From Stomoxys calcitrans (Eukaryota; Arthropoda; Insecta; Diptera; Muscidae): 64,000 nucleotides of DNA. The stretch lies in NCBI RefSeq assembly GCF_963082655.1, contig NC_081552.1:59376561-59440560 (forward strand), in the 5' to 3' direction. Each line of letters starts with the position of its first letter. The first letter of the stretch is position 1. Below, in pieces: positions 53,707-64,000 of this stretch. A program made the position numbers and the translations under genes. A model generated the notes under the pieces. The model was not told the origin of the DNA. It did not search any database and saw nothing but the letters and a program-made list of their open reading frames with translations.

Positions 53707-55423
53707 TTACTAGCTGACCCGGAACCGCTCCGCCGCGATCTTCTTTTACTTTATATGGAACAAAAGTTTCCTTGGAATATTTATTTTCGAAAATTAAAGA
53801 TCTTTTAGTGAAATACCATGCGAATTTGACTTTTAACAATATAAGTGCCTCTATCTGAATCCCATGTGATCTTTATTGGGCTTCGAATTTAAGTTTGGAT
53901 GTAAGGTGTACTCCATTCTTAAAATACTTCATTTCAGCCCGATATTCTCATGATTTCTGATTTAGTGGTGTTTTCGGGGGAGAGGTGGTCCAACAGATAC
54001 TTGGCCCTGAAAAAATATCAGCATCGTGCTCTTCTTTCAAATACCATTTATTTAAACCCCATATTGGCATTGGCTTAAGAGGAGTTTACAGGATGAGGCG
54101 TCCCCCAAACACATGGCCCAAAAATAGGTTATCAAATTAGTTTTCTAATCTCAAATAGCCTTCATTTGAACCACATATTGGCATGATCAAAACATTTCTT
54201 CCCTTTGGGGGTGTTTTGGGAAAGGGGTGATGCCCTAAATATTGGGTTGCCCAAAAAGTAATTGCGGATTTTTCATATAGTCGGCGTTGACAAATTTTTT
54301 CACAGCTTGTGACTCTGTAATTGCATTCTTTCTTCTGTCAGTAATCAGCTGTTACTTTTAGCTTGCTTTAGAAAAAAAAGTGTAAAAAGAGTATATTTGA
54401 TTAAAGTTCATTCTAAGTTTTATTAAAAATGCATTCACTTTCTTTTAAAAAATCCGTTTTTTGGGCAACCATACATGGTCCTACATTTGGATAATAAATT
54501 CGTATTCTACTCCCAAATACCTTATTTGAGCCCCATATTGCGTATTGCAAAAGTCTGCAAATATGTCCGGTTTGTTGTATTGGCCCTAAAAACTATGAAT
54601 ATTTAGCTCCACTCTCTTTAGGACCGAAATTGTCTTGGTGAGCAAATACGTCCTATATGGGGGTTGTTATGGTGGTGGGACGTCCGCTAGACAGTTGGCC
54701 CCTAATGTTGATATCAGATACATGGTCTACTCCCAAATACCTTTAATTTGAGCTCCGTATTTCCATAGTCGGCAAAAATGACAGGCTTTTGAGGTGTTTT
54801 GGGGGATGTTGAGTGAGTTGGCCTTGAAAATATATATCGCATTCGTGTTCCACTTTAAAAACCCTCTTATTTGAGACTCGTAGTGCAATAGTCAGAAAAT
54901 ACTTACTATTTGGGTGGTGTTGTGGGGGTGGCGTGGCCCCATAGACACTTTTCCCGAATATTGGTATCAAAATCGTGCTTTACTCCCAAAGACCTTTTAT
55001 TTGGATATCAGGTACGTTTTCTTATCCTAAATACCTTTCATTTGAGTCCCATATTGTCGTGATTGCCGTAAATATATGTTTGGTAAGTTTTAGGGTGGGG
55101 CAGCCCCCCTAGGTACCCTATCCAAAATTTGGATACCAAATTTTTATTTTTAGGGTACTATATGAGAGTACACAAAATTTCGCTTAAATCGCACCACCCA
55201 TCTCCGAGATCTGGCGTTTCTGAAAATTAGCGCAAGGGGGAGGATCCGCCCCCCCCTTCAGATATCAAAAAATGTGGTACCCTATTTTAACCACGGGGTC
55301 ATACACCATCTGTAAATTTTCAAAAAAATCGGTTCAGCTGTTTCTGAGTCTATAAGGAACACACAAACATACAAACAAACCTACAAACAAACACAAATTG
55401 ATTTTTATATATTTTAAAAGATA
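53707..55423 (+). repeat. CTAGCTGACC-family element, 1.7 kb
   Basis: Begins CTAGCTGACCCGGAACCGCTCC and ends 'aaatcggttcagctgtttctgagtctataaggaacacacaaacatac', (AAAC)-rich, TTGATTTTTATATATTTT. The interior is a series of loosely repeated 'caaata.ctt.atttgagccccatattg' phrases, each followed by 'gggtgg.gt.gtcc..tagacact...gccc', with no ORF. The same layout (start, 'aaatcggt.cag.cgttt.tgag', AAAC-rich tail) is known from dispersed insect repeats; I cannot name the class from sequence alone. It sits inside a HINE-A and contains a mariner MITE. Confidence 0.75.
54242..54471 (+). mobile_element. Mariner-derived MITE
   Basis: About 230 bp between TA dinucleotides, TTGGGTTGCCCAAAAAGTAA at the left and TTTTTTGGGCAACC at the right. 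Same internal deletion as 48650-48882 (joined at 'agtgtaaaaagagtatatttg'), opposite orientation. The left TIR is perfect, so it is younger than that copy; the right TIR has lost the 'gcaattac' segment. Confidence 0.92.
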
Positions 55424-55515
55424 TACCGAGAAAAGAACTCAACAAATGCGATCAATGATCGAGTGTATATAAGATTCGGCCCGACCGAACTTAGCACGTT
55501 TTTACTTGTTTTCTT
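55424..55515 (-). mobile_element. HINE-A, right part after the insertion
   Basis: 'agatataccgagaaaagaactcaacaaatgcgatc' to CGACCGAACTTAGCACG and TTACTTGTT: the hairpin-end module that belongs to 52903-53706. Confidence 0.85.
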
Positions 55516-55518
55516 TCT

Positions 55519-56791
55519 TTTTATACCCTCCACCATAAGATGGGGGGTATACTAATTTCGTTATTCTGTTTGTAACTTCTCGTCCGTCCGTCCGTCTGTC
55601 CGTCCGTCCGTCCGTCTGTCTGTCGAAAGCACGCTAACTTCCGAAGGAGTAAAGCTAGCCGCTTGAAATTTTGCACAAATACTTCTTATTAGTGTAGGTT
55701 GGTATTGTAAATGGGCCATATCGGTCCATGTTTTGATATAGCTGCCATATAAACCGATCTTGGGTGTTGACTTCTTGAGCCTCTAGAGTGAGCAATTCAT
55801 ATCCGATTGGAATGAAATTTTGCACGACGTGTTTCGTTATTATATCCAACAATTGTGCTAAGTATGGTTCAAATCGGTCCGTAACCTTATATAGCTGCCA
55901 TATAAACCGATCTGGGGTCTTGACTTCTTGAGCCTCTAAAGTGCGCAATTCCTATCCGATTGAAATGAAATTTTGCACGACGTTTTTTGTTATGATATCC
56001 AACAACTGTGCCAAGTATGGTTCAAATCGGTCCATAACCTTATATAGCTGTCATATAAACCGATCTTGGGTCTTGACTTCTTGAGCCTCTAGAGTGCGCA
56101 ATTCTTATCCAATTGGGATGAAATTTTGCACAAAGTGTTTTGTTATGATATCCAACAACTGTGCCAAGTATTGTTCACATCGGTCCGTAACCTTATATAG
56201 CTGCCATATAAACCGATCTGGGGTCTTGACTTCTTGAGCATCTAGAGTGCGCAATTCCTATCCGATTGAAATGAAATTTTGCACGACGTTTTTTGTTATG
56301 ATATCCAACAACTGTGCCAAGTATGGGTCAAATCGGTCCATAACCTGATGTAGCTGCCATATAAACCGATCTTGGGTCTTGACTTCATGGGCCTCTAGAG
56401 AGCGCAATTCTTATCCGATATGCCTGAAATTTTGTACGACGGATCCTCTCATGACCATCAACATACGTGTTTATTATGGTCTGAATCGGTCTATAGCCCG
56501 ATACAGATCCCATATAAATCGATCTCTCTATTTTACTTTTTGAGCCCCCAAAGGGCGCAATTCTTATTCGAATTGGCTGACATTTTACACAGGTCTCCAG
56601 CATATAATTTAATTGTTGTCTAAGCCGGATCATATCTTGATATCGCTCTAATAGCAGAATTTTCTTTCTTTCTTTTCTTATATCATTTTTTGCCTAAGAA
56701 GAGATGCCGGGAAAAGAACTGACAAATGCGCTCCATGGTGGAGGGTATATAAGATTCGGCCCGGTCGAACTTAGCACCCTTTTACTTGTTA
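55519..56791 (-). mobile_element. HINE-A with core deleted
   Basis: TTTTTATACCCTCCACCATA, then 'tgtaacttctcgtccgtccg': the segment containing the AAGTATATATATTC core and CTAGCCATG has been deleted. Five interior units and the hairpin end (one mismatch, CGGTCGAA). Its last about 430 bp closely resemble 37290-37720 and the palindrome outer end. Confidence 0.92.
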
Positions 56792-57002
56792 AAAATCTTC
56801 TCTTACATTTCATTTCTTGTAACAAACTCATCGTAAATTATGGAGTAAGTCTGCTGTTCTGAAATGACAGAACTGCTGCCGTAATAACAGAACTACTATT
56901 GCAATAGCAGTAACATTAACTAAATACTAACAATCAGCTGACAGTGTTTGCTATTTTCAGCAGACTTACAGATTTTTGGCGAAATTTTACATTTCATAGC
57001 TA
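56792..57002. other. Single-copy spacer with AACAGAACT motifs
   Basis: Contains 'gacagaactgctgc', 'aacagaactactat' and related short repeats at 56860-56920. Nothing else seen. Confidence 0.4.
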
Positions 57003-57752
57003 GGCATGAAAGCAGGGCCGAATCTTAGGGACCCACCACCATGGATTCTGCTAAAATGTGGGAGCTATTGTATATCTAGTTATAGACTATATGCAAAATG
57101 TCAGCCAAATAGGATAAAAATTGCGGTTTGTAAGGGATCAAGAAGTCAAATCGGGAGATCGGTTTATATGGGAGCTTATCCTTTTCTTGACCGATTTGAA
57201 CCGCACTTAGCCCAATTGTTGGGAGTCATAACAGAACACAATGTACAGCAAAATCGGACAAAAATTGCGCCTTCCAGGGGCCCAGGAAGTCAAATCGGGA
57301 GATCGGCTTATGTGGGAGCTATATCAGGTTCTTGCCGTATTTGAACCGTACTTAGCACAGTTGTTGAAAGCCATAACAGAACATCGTTTGCAAAATTTCA
57401 GCCAAATCGGATAAAAATTGCGGCATCCAGGGACTCAAGAAGTCAAATCGGAAGATCGGTTTATATGGGAGCTAAATATAAATCTGAACCTATATAGACC
57501 ATTTGCAATCCCCAACGACCTATATTAAGTATCTGTGCAAAATTTTAAGCGGTTAGCTTTACGCGTTCGACCGCTATCGTTAATTCGACAGGCGGATGGT
57601 CGGACGGACGGACAGACATTGCTAGATCGACTCAGAACGTCGAGACGATCGAGAATATATATACTTTGAGGCGTTTTGGACGACTATTTCGAGGTATTAC
57701 AAACGGAATGACTAGATTAGTATACCTCCATCCTATGGTGGTGGGTTTAAAA
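57003..57752 (+). mobile_element. HINE-B, nearly complete
   Basis: 'gaaagcagggccgaatcttagg' (hairpin half lost), CCACCACCATGGATTCTGCT, three interior units ('gtcaaatcgggagatcggtttatatggga'), ACAGGCGGATGG, GCTAGATCGACTC, TATATATACTTTGAGGCG and CATCCTATGGTGGTGG. Best reference for the B subfamily right end. Confidence 0.88.
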
Positions 57753-58370
57753 GCAAACAAAACAATTTTAATAACTGTAAAAGCAGACAAATAAACTATT
57801 TAGAAACTTAAAAATATCTGAATACCAATCTCAACAACCTTTTTTACCAAACTGAAAGCTTGTTTCAATTCCTATTCTCTATGCAATGCGCATATCTGCC
57901 CAAAATTAGTATTTGCTTGTTTAACTAATTTTCCATGAAAATCTTTCTTAATTTGCTTTCGTAGCCTTTACGCTTGTCACACGTGTAAATGTTGTTTGTT
58001 TGCTACCAAAACCACACATTCTATTATACGTGCATTGCGAAGGATGAAGGTAAATGTACTCGTATATGCTTATCATAATGGCAAAGGACGTGAGGTGAGC
58101 ATTGCTATTTACAATGTGTGCATAAAGGTGAGTGGAAATTATTATTGTCATCAGCATTTTATGCATGATTTATTCGCATTATTTTGCTGACACGTCCCTA
58201 TTTTAAGTCGTATTGCGCTCACTTGCTGCCCACACTTTAGAATGTGTTGGAATAATCAACTATACAGAGGCAGAGTTTAAGAGCGTTTGACTATAGGGCC
58301 TTGTAAAAGCCCAGAAACAATCACCAAGCTGCTCTCAAAATTTAACTCTTTGGCAAATTCTAAAAACATT
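57753..58370. other. Single-copy stretch, no gene recognised
   Basis: About 620 bp. The overlapping short open frames on both strands near 57950-58190 mirror each other and show no known motif. Confidence 0.4.
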
Positions 58371-58953
58371 TGTATACCCACAGGTAATAATTGCGTCTGT
58401 TATAGTCATAAGATCCTAAATAGGCAAATCGATCTAAATGGCAGCTATTTGTAAATATGACCCGATATGAACCATATTCGGGTGGGATATCGATGGGCCT
58501 AATAAAAATCACTGTCAGTGAGTGCGCCTGCTATGCATACCGGTCTATATGGCAGATTTATGTAAATATGGCTTGATATTCGCCAAATTGAATATCGGGG
58601 CCTCAAGTGCAGCTCACTGTGCCAAATTTCAGCGAAATCAGACAATAAATGCGCCGGTTATAGGCTTAAAACCATTTGGCCCATTCACAATCTTAGCTTG
58701 CGTATGAAAGAAATACGACTCTGTGCCAAATTTCATCTCAATATGTCAATTTTGAAGAATTTGTAGTGTGACGGACAACTGAAGGACACACAAACGGACC
58801 GAAACGCGGACATCGTTAAATCGTCTTAGAATTTTACGACGATCCGAAATATATAATATATACTTTGTGAGGTCGGAAATGGATATTTCGATGTGTTGCA
58901 AACATAATGACAAAATGAATGTACGCCCTATGGTATGGTGTTGAGTATAAAAA
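58371..58953 (+). mobile_element. HINE-C, short copy
   Basis: 'tttgtatacccacaggtaata' (end remnant), two interior units, then 'aatttcatctcaatatgtcaattttgaag', 'gacggacaactg', ATCGTCTTAGAATTTTACG, ATATATACTTTGTGAGGTCG and GGTGTTGAGTATAAAAA. The hairpin is missing. Confidence 0.82.
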
Positions 58954-58964
58954 TGAAAGTGTTG

Positions 58965-59433
58965 CGCTTTCTTTGTACCTCCACCATGGGATGGTGGTGT
59001 ATTAATTTCGTCATTCCGTTTTTAATATCTCGAAATATGCGTTTAAGAGCCCATAAAGTATTAATATTGTCGATCCTCATGACATTTAATGTCGATTTAG
59101 CCATGTCCGTCCGTCCGTCGAAAGCACGCTAATTTTCGAAAGAGTACTTCTAGGATCCTGAAATTTTCCACAAATACTTCCTATTGGTGTAGATTGGTTG
59201 GGATTGTAACTGAGCCAAATCGGTCCATGATTTGATATAGCTGCCATATAAACCGATCATGGGCCTTGATTTCTTTAGCTTCTAGAGGGCGCAAATATTA
59301 TCAAATTTGTCTGAAATTCCACCTAGTGTTTTGGTACCACTTCCAACAACTGCGCTAAGTAAAGTCCAAAACGGTTTGTAAGGGCTCAAGAAGTCAAATC
59401 GGTAGATCGGTTTATATGGGAGCTATATCAGGT
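58965..59433 (-). mobile_element. HINE-A/B chimera
   Basis: TTTGTACCTCCACCATGGGA, a diverged core (ATAAAGTATTAATATTGTCG), TTTAGCCATGTCCGTCCG and two A-type interior units in minus orientation up to about 59373. It then joins a plus-oriented B-type unit ('tgtaagggctcaagaagtcaaatcggtagatcgg') up to the next HINE. Confidence 0.75.
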
Positions 59434-60404
59434 TAAACAAGTAAGAGAGTGCTAAGTTCGGCCGGGCCAAATCTTATATACCCTCCACCATGGATCGCAT
59501 TTGTCGAGTTCTTTGCGCGGTATCTCTTTTAAGGCAAACAAAGAATATAGAATAAGAATTGTTATGTTATTGAAGCTATAGCAAACTATAATCCGATTCG
59601 GAGCATAAATGAATGCTGAACATTGTAGAAGTCGTTGTGTAATATTTCAGTTCATTCAGATAAGCGCCTTTGTAGGGGCTCAAGAAGCAAAATCGGGAGA
59701 TAGATTTATATGGGAGCTGTATCAAGCTATCGATCGATTCAGACCATATTAGACACGTGTGTTGAAGATCATGAGAGAAGCAGTTGTACAAAATTTCAGC
59801 CAAATCGGATGAGAATTGCGCTCTTTAGAGGCTCAAGATCCCAGATCGGTTTATATGGCAGCTATATCAGGTTATTTATCGATTTACGCCATACTTCGCA
59901 CAGTTATTGAAAGTCATAACATAACACCTCGTGCAAAATTTTAGCCAAATCGGATGAGAATTGCGCGCTCTATTGGCTCAAGAAGTCTAGATCTAAGATC
60001 GGTTTGTATGACAGCTATACCAGATTATGAACCGATTTGAATCGTACATGGCGCAATTGTTGGAAGTGATACCAAAACACCATGCGTAGAGGCTCAAGAG
60101 TTCAAGACCGAAGATCGGTTTATATTGCAGCTATATTAAAACATAGGCCGATTTGTCCCATTTGCAATATCAACTGACCTACACTTACAAAAAGTGTTTG
60201 TGCAAAATTTCAAGCGGCTAGCTTTACTCTTTCGAAAGTTAGCACGCTTTCGACAGACAGACGGACGGACATGGCTAGATCGACTTAAAATGACATGACG
60301 ATCAAGAATATATATACTTAATGGGGTCTCAAACGCATATTTCGAGGTGTTACAAACATAATGACGAAATTATTATACCCCCATCCTATGGTGAAGGCTA
60401 TAAA
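59434..60404 (+). mobile_element. HINE-A, full ends
   Basis: AACAAGTAAGAGAGTGC, TTCGGCCGGGCCAAA, five diverged interior units, GGACATGGCTAGATCGAC, core at about 60301 and CCCATCCTATGGTGAAGGC. Confidence 0.9.
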
Positions 60405-60697
60405 AACGAGTTCAACCGTACTTGGTTCAGTTCTTGGAAGTCATTACAGAACGCAGCATGAAAAATCTCAGCCAAATCGGACAAAATTTGTGGCTGGTAA
60501 AGACTCAAGAAGTCAAATCGGCAGATCGATTTATATGGGAGCTATATCAGTTTATAGACCGATTTAGACCACACGTAGCACAGTTGTTAAAAGTCGTAAC
60601 GGAACACCACATGCAAAATTTTAACCAAATCGGATAAAAATTGCGGCTTCCTCGGGCTCAAGAAGTCAAATCAGGAGATCGGTTGATTTGGGAGTCC
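60405..60697 (+). mobile_element. HINE-B interior fragment
   Basis: Two B-type units ('ggttcagttcttggaagtcattacagaacgc', 'agacccgatttagacc' style) with no ends, directly after the HINE-A right end. Confidence 0.75.
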
Positions 60698-60699
60698 GG

Positions 60700-60900
60700 G
60701 ACGTAGCCAGGATTTAATTTTGAGGAGGGCTCAACCCACAGTTTTTCTCAAACTAGTTTTATGATTTAAACGGTTTATTGTTTGTGTCGGTCAATTGGTT
60801 TTAAATGACTTTTGGTTCCATTGAATTTTACGCCAACTAACTGAAATTATTAAACCACTATATTTGTAAATGTTTCAAAAAAATAAACGTTATGATTAAA
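60700..60900 (+). repeat. Repeat X, uninterrupted copy
   Basis: GGACGTAGCCAGGATTTAAT, 'gagggctcaaccc', CAAACTAGTTTTATGATT, 'tgtcggtcaattggttttaaatgacttttgg' and 'actgaaattattaaacc'. It gives the empty-site sequence for the mariner at 17576. Family unknown. Confidence 0.55.
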
Positions 60901-61084
60901 TGATACCGCTAATTTCACCTCCGAACTTTATTAAAATCGATCGTAAACCCGTTTTGATGAAAAAGGTCTATAGCTATAATTTGATTAAATGTCTTTATAA
61001 GTCCTAAAGTTTCCCTATAGAGGCTCAAAAAGTCAATAGTGACTCTCAATTGAAGTGATCGAAATTGTGAATACATGAAATTCA
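60901..61084. other. No recognisable feature
   Basis: Spacer, no ORF or repeat recognised except a short HINE-like 'agaggctcaaaaagtcaa' at 61019. Confidence 0.4.
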
Positions 61085-61226
61085 AAGTTTCTCACTATCA
61101 TTCCATTAAGGAACAGGGGCAAATTTTTCACATATCAATGAGTGATGTCCGATTCAAGTCTAAGCTCTATGATAAGTGGCCTCCTTTTTATAGCCGAGTC
61201 CGAACGGCGTGCTGCCATACCATTTT
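61085..61226 (-). mobile_element. tRNA-derived SINE, 3' half
   Basis: Minus strand: GGCAGCACGCCGTTCGGACT, CGGCTATAAAAAGGAGGCC, 'cttatcatagagcttagacttgaatc', 'actcattgatatgtg' and 'gttccttaatggaatgatagtg'. Same family as 4609-4745 and 62980-63197. Confidence 0.82.
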
Positions 61227-61310
61227 TATACCCGCCACAATAGGATGGATGGTAATCGAAATATTGATCTAAGACCCCATAAAGTATATATATTCTTGAA
61301 CGTCCTGACG
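61226..61310 (-). mobile_element. HINE-A TATACCC-end fragment
   Basis: TTTTTATACCCGCCACAATAGG to the core TATATATTCTTGAACGTCC, cut after 85 bp by the next repeat. About 20 bases are missing before the core. Confidence 0.8.
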
Positions 61311-61440
61311 CCCTTTGCCATACCTTGGTAGACATCAATTCCATGGCAGCCGATTGTACATATAGGGTTGACCCAATGGACTCCTTCATCGGCAAGGGCT
61401 GGCGCCTCAGTGTACAACACACTGTTAAAACAACAAACAA
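61311..61440 (-). repeat. TTGTTG-type dispersed repeat
   Basis: Minus strand: GTTGTTTTAACAGTGTGTTG, 'gaggcgccagcccttgccgatgaagg', 'gggttgaccc', 'gtacaatcggctgccatgg'. Same opening layout as 21860-22262. Confidence 0.5.
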
Positions 61441-61476
61441 AAACCTTTGTAGACATTGCTTTACACTGTTTTTTTA

Positions 61477-61738
61477 AGGGTGATTTGTTAGCTATTATCT
61501 TTTTGGCAAGACTGATTTAATCAGTTCACGCACATTTCGTGTTTTGTTTCACTGTCAAACATCTTCATTTTGGCCTATAATTTAACCATGAATCGTCTTA
61601 AAAGCGAACAATTATAAATTTCAATTATTGAATTTTATTATAAAAATACAAACTCTGTTAGGAAAGTTCATAGCTCGCTTCTTCTTCTTCAGCGAAGAAG
61701 CTCGTTTTTGGCTCAATGGGTACGTAAATCAGGGGTCT
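61477..61738 (+). pseudogene. Tc1/mariner-type transposon remnant
   Basis: Left end AGGGTGATTTGTTAGCTATT next to TA (61475-61476), a leader with 'ttcactgtcaaacatcttcattttgg', then ATG at 61588: MNRLKSEQL-stop, followed by ISIIEFYYKNTNSVRKVH, the opening of a helix-turn-helix transposase. It jumps at once to FSEEARFWLNGYVNQG, the region of the first catalytic Asp (FSDEAHFWLNGYVN in the family). So the middle of the DNA-binding domain is deleted, a stop lies at codon 10, and the catalytic Asp is Glu here. The rest is replaced by a HINE from about 61740. Confidence 0.75.
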
Positions 61739-61739
61739 T

Positions 61740-62055
61740 TGAGTAGGTCGGTTGGGATTGTAAATGGGCCACATCGGTCCATGTTTGGATATAGCTGCCA
61801 TATGAACCGATATCTCGATTTGACTTCTTGAGTCACTAGAGAGCGCAGTTACTATCCGATTTGAATGAAATTATAAACGTGGTATTATTGAATAACTTGT
61901 AGCAGCCATGACAACAAAGGTTCATATCTGTCGATAACTAGGTATAGCTCCTGTTTATTTGAAATGCCATTCAAAGAACTATTCACTTGCGTTCCATGCT
62001 GGAGGGTATATTAAACTTTTAGGCCAGACCCAACATAATGCGCTTTTACTTGTTA
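61740..62055 (-). mobile_element. HINE-A, truncated and degraded
   Basis: 'taggtcggttgggattgtaaatgggcc', two interior units, then 'ctggagggtatattaaac' and the degenerate end CAGACCCAACATAATGCGC with TTTTACTTGTT. The TATACCC end is missing. Confidence 0.82.
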
Positions 62056-62150
62056 TTGATCTTAAACTTGAATTGGACAGAACTCATTGATACGTGAGAA
62101 GTTTTATGAAATATTCATTGGGAAATTTTGTCCGTATCTACTTCTTATTT
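62056..62150 (+). mobile_element. SINE 3' fragment
   Basis: 'gatcttaaacttgaattggacagaactcattgatacgtgagaagtt' and 'attcattgggaaattttg' match the 3' half of the SINE at 62980-63197. Confidence 0.7.
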
Positions 62151-62979
62151 AGGTAACTCCCCCACTTCACCATGCCTGAAATCTTAAACAATGGAAAACA
62201 AACAAGTTGACAATAAATAACTTTTGAAAAAGGCTACGCATTTTCAAAGGGTTGGGCCCAATAAATCCCACTCTTCTTCTCTGTTTATATATACAAAGTT
62301 CTCATGCATATTGCAGGCAAGCGAATCCCTCGTTGAAATAATGTGTTGTAAAAATCCTCGATGCCTTGCAAGACACAAACGGATGTTGAACCCTTTTTTC
62401 CTCTTTACACCATTGTTGGCAATCATTTTGCTAGGGTATGTGTTGATGTGTTGATATAGCTCTATGCTACCCTTATTACACATAACCCCATATGTATTTA
62501 CTCATGTATAGAACGTTACAATTTTGTTTAAAGTTTATTCAACTTCTCATAGGATGGAAATAAATCATAGTCATGAGGCGGATGTTAAAAAATAAACGGG
62601 ATGGAAGTCTGCTAAATTTGCTTCAATAATACGGATGTCATATATCACAAAGAATTTCTGCACTTTTTTTCTTGGCATTTGCAAATTGTCTGCCTTTCCT
62701 AAAGTAAGCCATTTTATGGGTCAGCCTAAGTTTTAGGGTGACTTGAGTTGAATTAAGAAAATTAAATTTTCTTGCAAGGCAAAGAAGAAGTTTTAAACTT
62801 TGAAGTAGTTTTTTGAAAACATACAAATTAAAATTTCTTAGACCATGAGAGCGTATGATATATTTGTCTTCATCTTGATGTTAGTTATGAGCAACATGGT
62901 ACACCATAAGCAAATATTTATTTCTCCTTAGCTTGCAACAAATTGTCAAATTATTAGTTTGGGAAATCCCTGAGTAGTT
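62151..62979. other. Single-copy stretch, no gene recognised
   Basis: About 830 bp not matching any repeat here. A 76-codon open frame at 62224-62454 ends in a hydrophobic run (FFLFTPLLAIILLGYVLMC), but both strands are open and it has no other support, so I do not call it a gene. Confidence 0.4.
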
Positions 62980-63197
62980 TCCTGGAGACCACCGTGGAGC
63001 AGAGGTAAGGATGTCCGCAATGCTTCGATTCCTGGCGACAACATCAGAAAATTTTTCTTTCTCCCTAAAGAGATGCGCCATTAGCACTCGGCTATGAAAG
63101 GAGGTCCCTTATCACTGAGCTTAAACTTGAATCGAAAAGCACTCAATAACATGTGAAAAAGTTGTTCCTATTCAATAATGGAATAGTCATGGGCAAA
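62980..63197 (+). mobile_element. tRNA-derived SINE, nearly complete
   Basis: GGAGACCACCGTGGAGCAGAG (A-box region), damaged B box GCTTCGATTCCTGG, 'gacaacatcagaaaatttttc', 'aaagagatgcgcca', CGGCTATGAAAGGAGGTCC, 'cttatcactgagcttaaacttgaatcg', 'actcaataacatgtg' and 'taatggaatagtcatgggcaaat'. The fullest copy of this family in the window. Confidence 0.85.
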
Positions 63198-64000
63198 TTT
63201 CCATAAATCGGTCCAGATTTGGATAAAGCTGCCATATAGACCGATCATCCGATTTAGGGTCCTAGGCCCATAAAAGCCACATTTATTATCCGATTTTGCT
63301 GATGTTTGGGACAGTGAGTACCTATAAGCCCCTCGACATCCTTCGTCAATTTGGCCCAGATCAGTCCGGATTTGGATATAGCTCTATATAGACCGATCCC
63401 CTGATTTAGGATTTTAGGCCCATAAAAGCCACATTTATTATCCGATTTTGTTGAAATTTGGGACAGTGAATAGAGTTAGGCCCTTTGACATTCCTTGTCA
63501 ATTTGGCTCAGATCGGTTCAGATTTGGATATAGCTGCCATTTAGACCGATCTCTCGATTGAAGGTTTTGGGCCCATAAAAGGCGCATTTATTGTCCGATG
63601 TGGCCGAAATTGGGGACAGTGGGTTAAATTAAGCCCCTCGACATATTTCTGCAATATGGCTCAGATCGGTTCAGATTTGGATATAGCTGCCATATAGCCC
63701 GATCTCTCGATCTAAGGTTTTGGGGTCATAAAAGGCGCGTTTATTGTCTGATGACGCCGAAATTTCGGACGGTGAGTTGTGTTAGGCCCTTCGATATCCT
63801 TTTTAAATTCGATCCAGATCTGCCATATAGACCGATATCCCGATTTATAGTCTTGGTCCCATAAAGTCGCATTTATAATCCGATTTCACTTAAATTTTAC
63901 ACAGTGACTTATGCTAAGCATTTCGACATCCGTTTAGTACATGGTTCAAATCGGTTTCATCGGTTTCACATGGTGTTTTGGTATCACTTCTAACAACTGT
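63198..64000 (-). mobile_element. HINE-C, running off the window
   Basis: Five interior units ('gatttggatatagctgccatatagaccgat', 'ggcccataaaagccacatttattatccgat'). The last 60 bp (from about 63950) switch to an A-type unit ('atggtgttttggtatcacttctaacaactgt'), so a junction lies there. The hairpin end is outside or deleted. Confidence 0.85.

Noticed and set aside
62224..62454. Possible small membrane protein (76 codons)
   Set aside because: The overlapping opposite strand is also open; no start context, homology or conserved feature could be seen.

Overview
This is eukaryotic, AT-rich, repeat-saturated DNA from a fly. About three quarters of it consists of copies of one family of short non-autonomous elements that I place in the DINE-1/INE-1 (Helentron-associated, 'HINE') group of Diptera. 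They share with Drosophila DINE-1 the motif run AAGTATATATATTCTTGATC, then TCGATCTAGCCATGTCCGTC, TATACCC next to one end, and a TTCGGC...GCCGAA hairpin near the other. The sequence style (TATACCCTCCACCAT ends, tRNA-derived SINEs, cecropia-like mariners) suggests a calyptrate, probably muscid, fly such as Stomoxys or Musca. The species is inference. I found no convincing host protein-coding gene, no rRNA and no functional tRNA gene, so the window is intergenic or intronic.

Convention for HINE strand: '+' means the TTCGGCCGGGCCGAA hairpin end is on the left. Subfamilies used here are A (TATACCCTCCACCAT ends), B (GATTCTGCTAAAA after the hairpin), C (GGCGTTAAG start, 'ggcccataaa' interior), D and F (variants inside the palindrome).

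Layout: 0-6 kb holds HINE-A copies, two decayed LINE 3' ends with RNase H remnants, a mariner relic and two tRNA-derived SINEs. 6-17 kb is a mosaic of HINE-A, B and C. 17.6-18.5 kb is a mariner with a deleted transposase. 19.3-28.8 kb is a giant inverted repeat whose inner part is present three times (one left arm, two right arms). It contains a 200-N gap and ends at a 184-bp (AT)n tract; assembly error and true fold-back amplification are both possible. 29-41.8 kb is more HINE and a second mariner with the same deletion. 42.35-46.51 kb is an apparently intact, recently inserted non-LTR retrotransposon (ORF1 coiled-coil protein; ORF2 endonuclease plus reverse transcriptase) flanked by a 14-bp target-site duplication inside a HINE-B. 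47-56.8 kb has further HINEs, including a three-level nest (mariner MITE inside a CTAGCTGACC repeat inside a HINE-A). 57-64 kb has HINE B/C/A copies, SINE fragments and a remnant of another Tc1/mariner-type transposon.

The only coding unit that looks functional is the retrotransposon at 42.35-46.51 kb. Its ORF1 ends with the canonical -1 slippery heptamer A AAA AAC directly before the stop codon. A -1 slip there enters exactly the ORF2 frame, and ORF2 has no ATG before its endonuclease domain. This is the most interesting biology in the window. The non-autonomous elements depend on proteins encoded elsewhere: Helentron Rep/Helicase for HINEs, mariner transposase for the mariners and MITEs, LINE machinery for SINEs.
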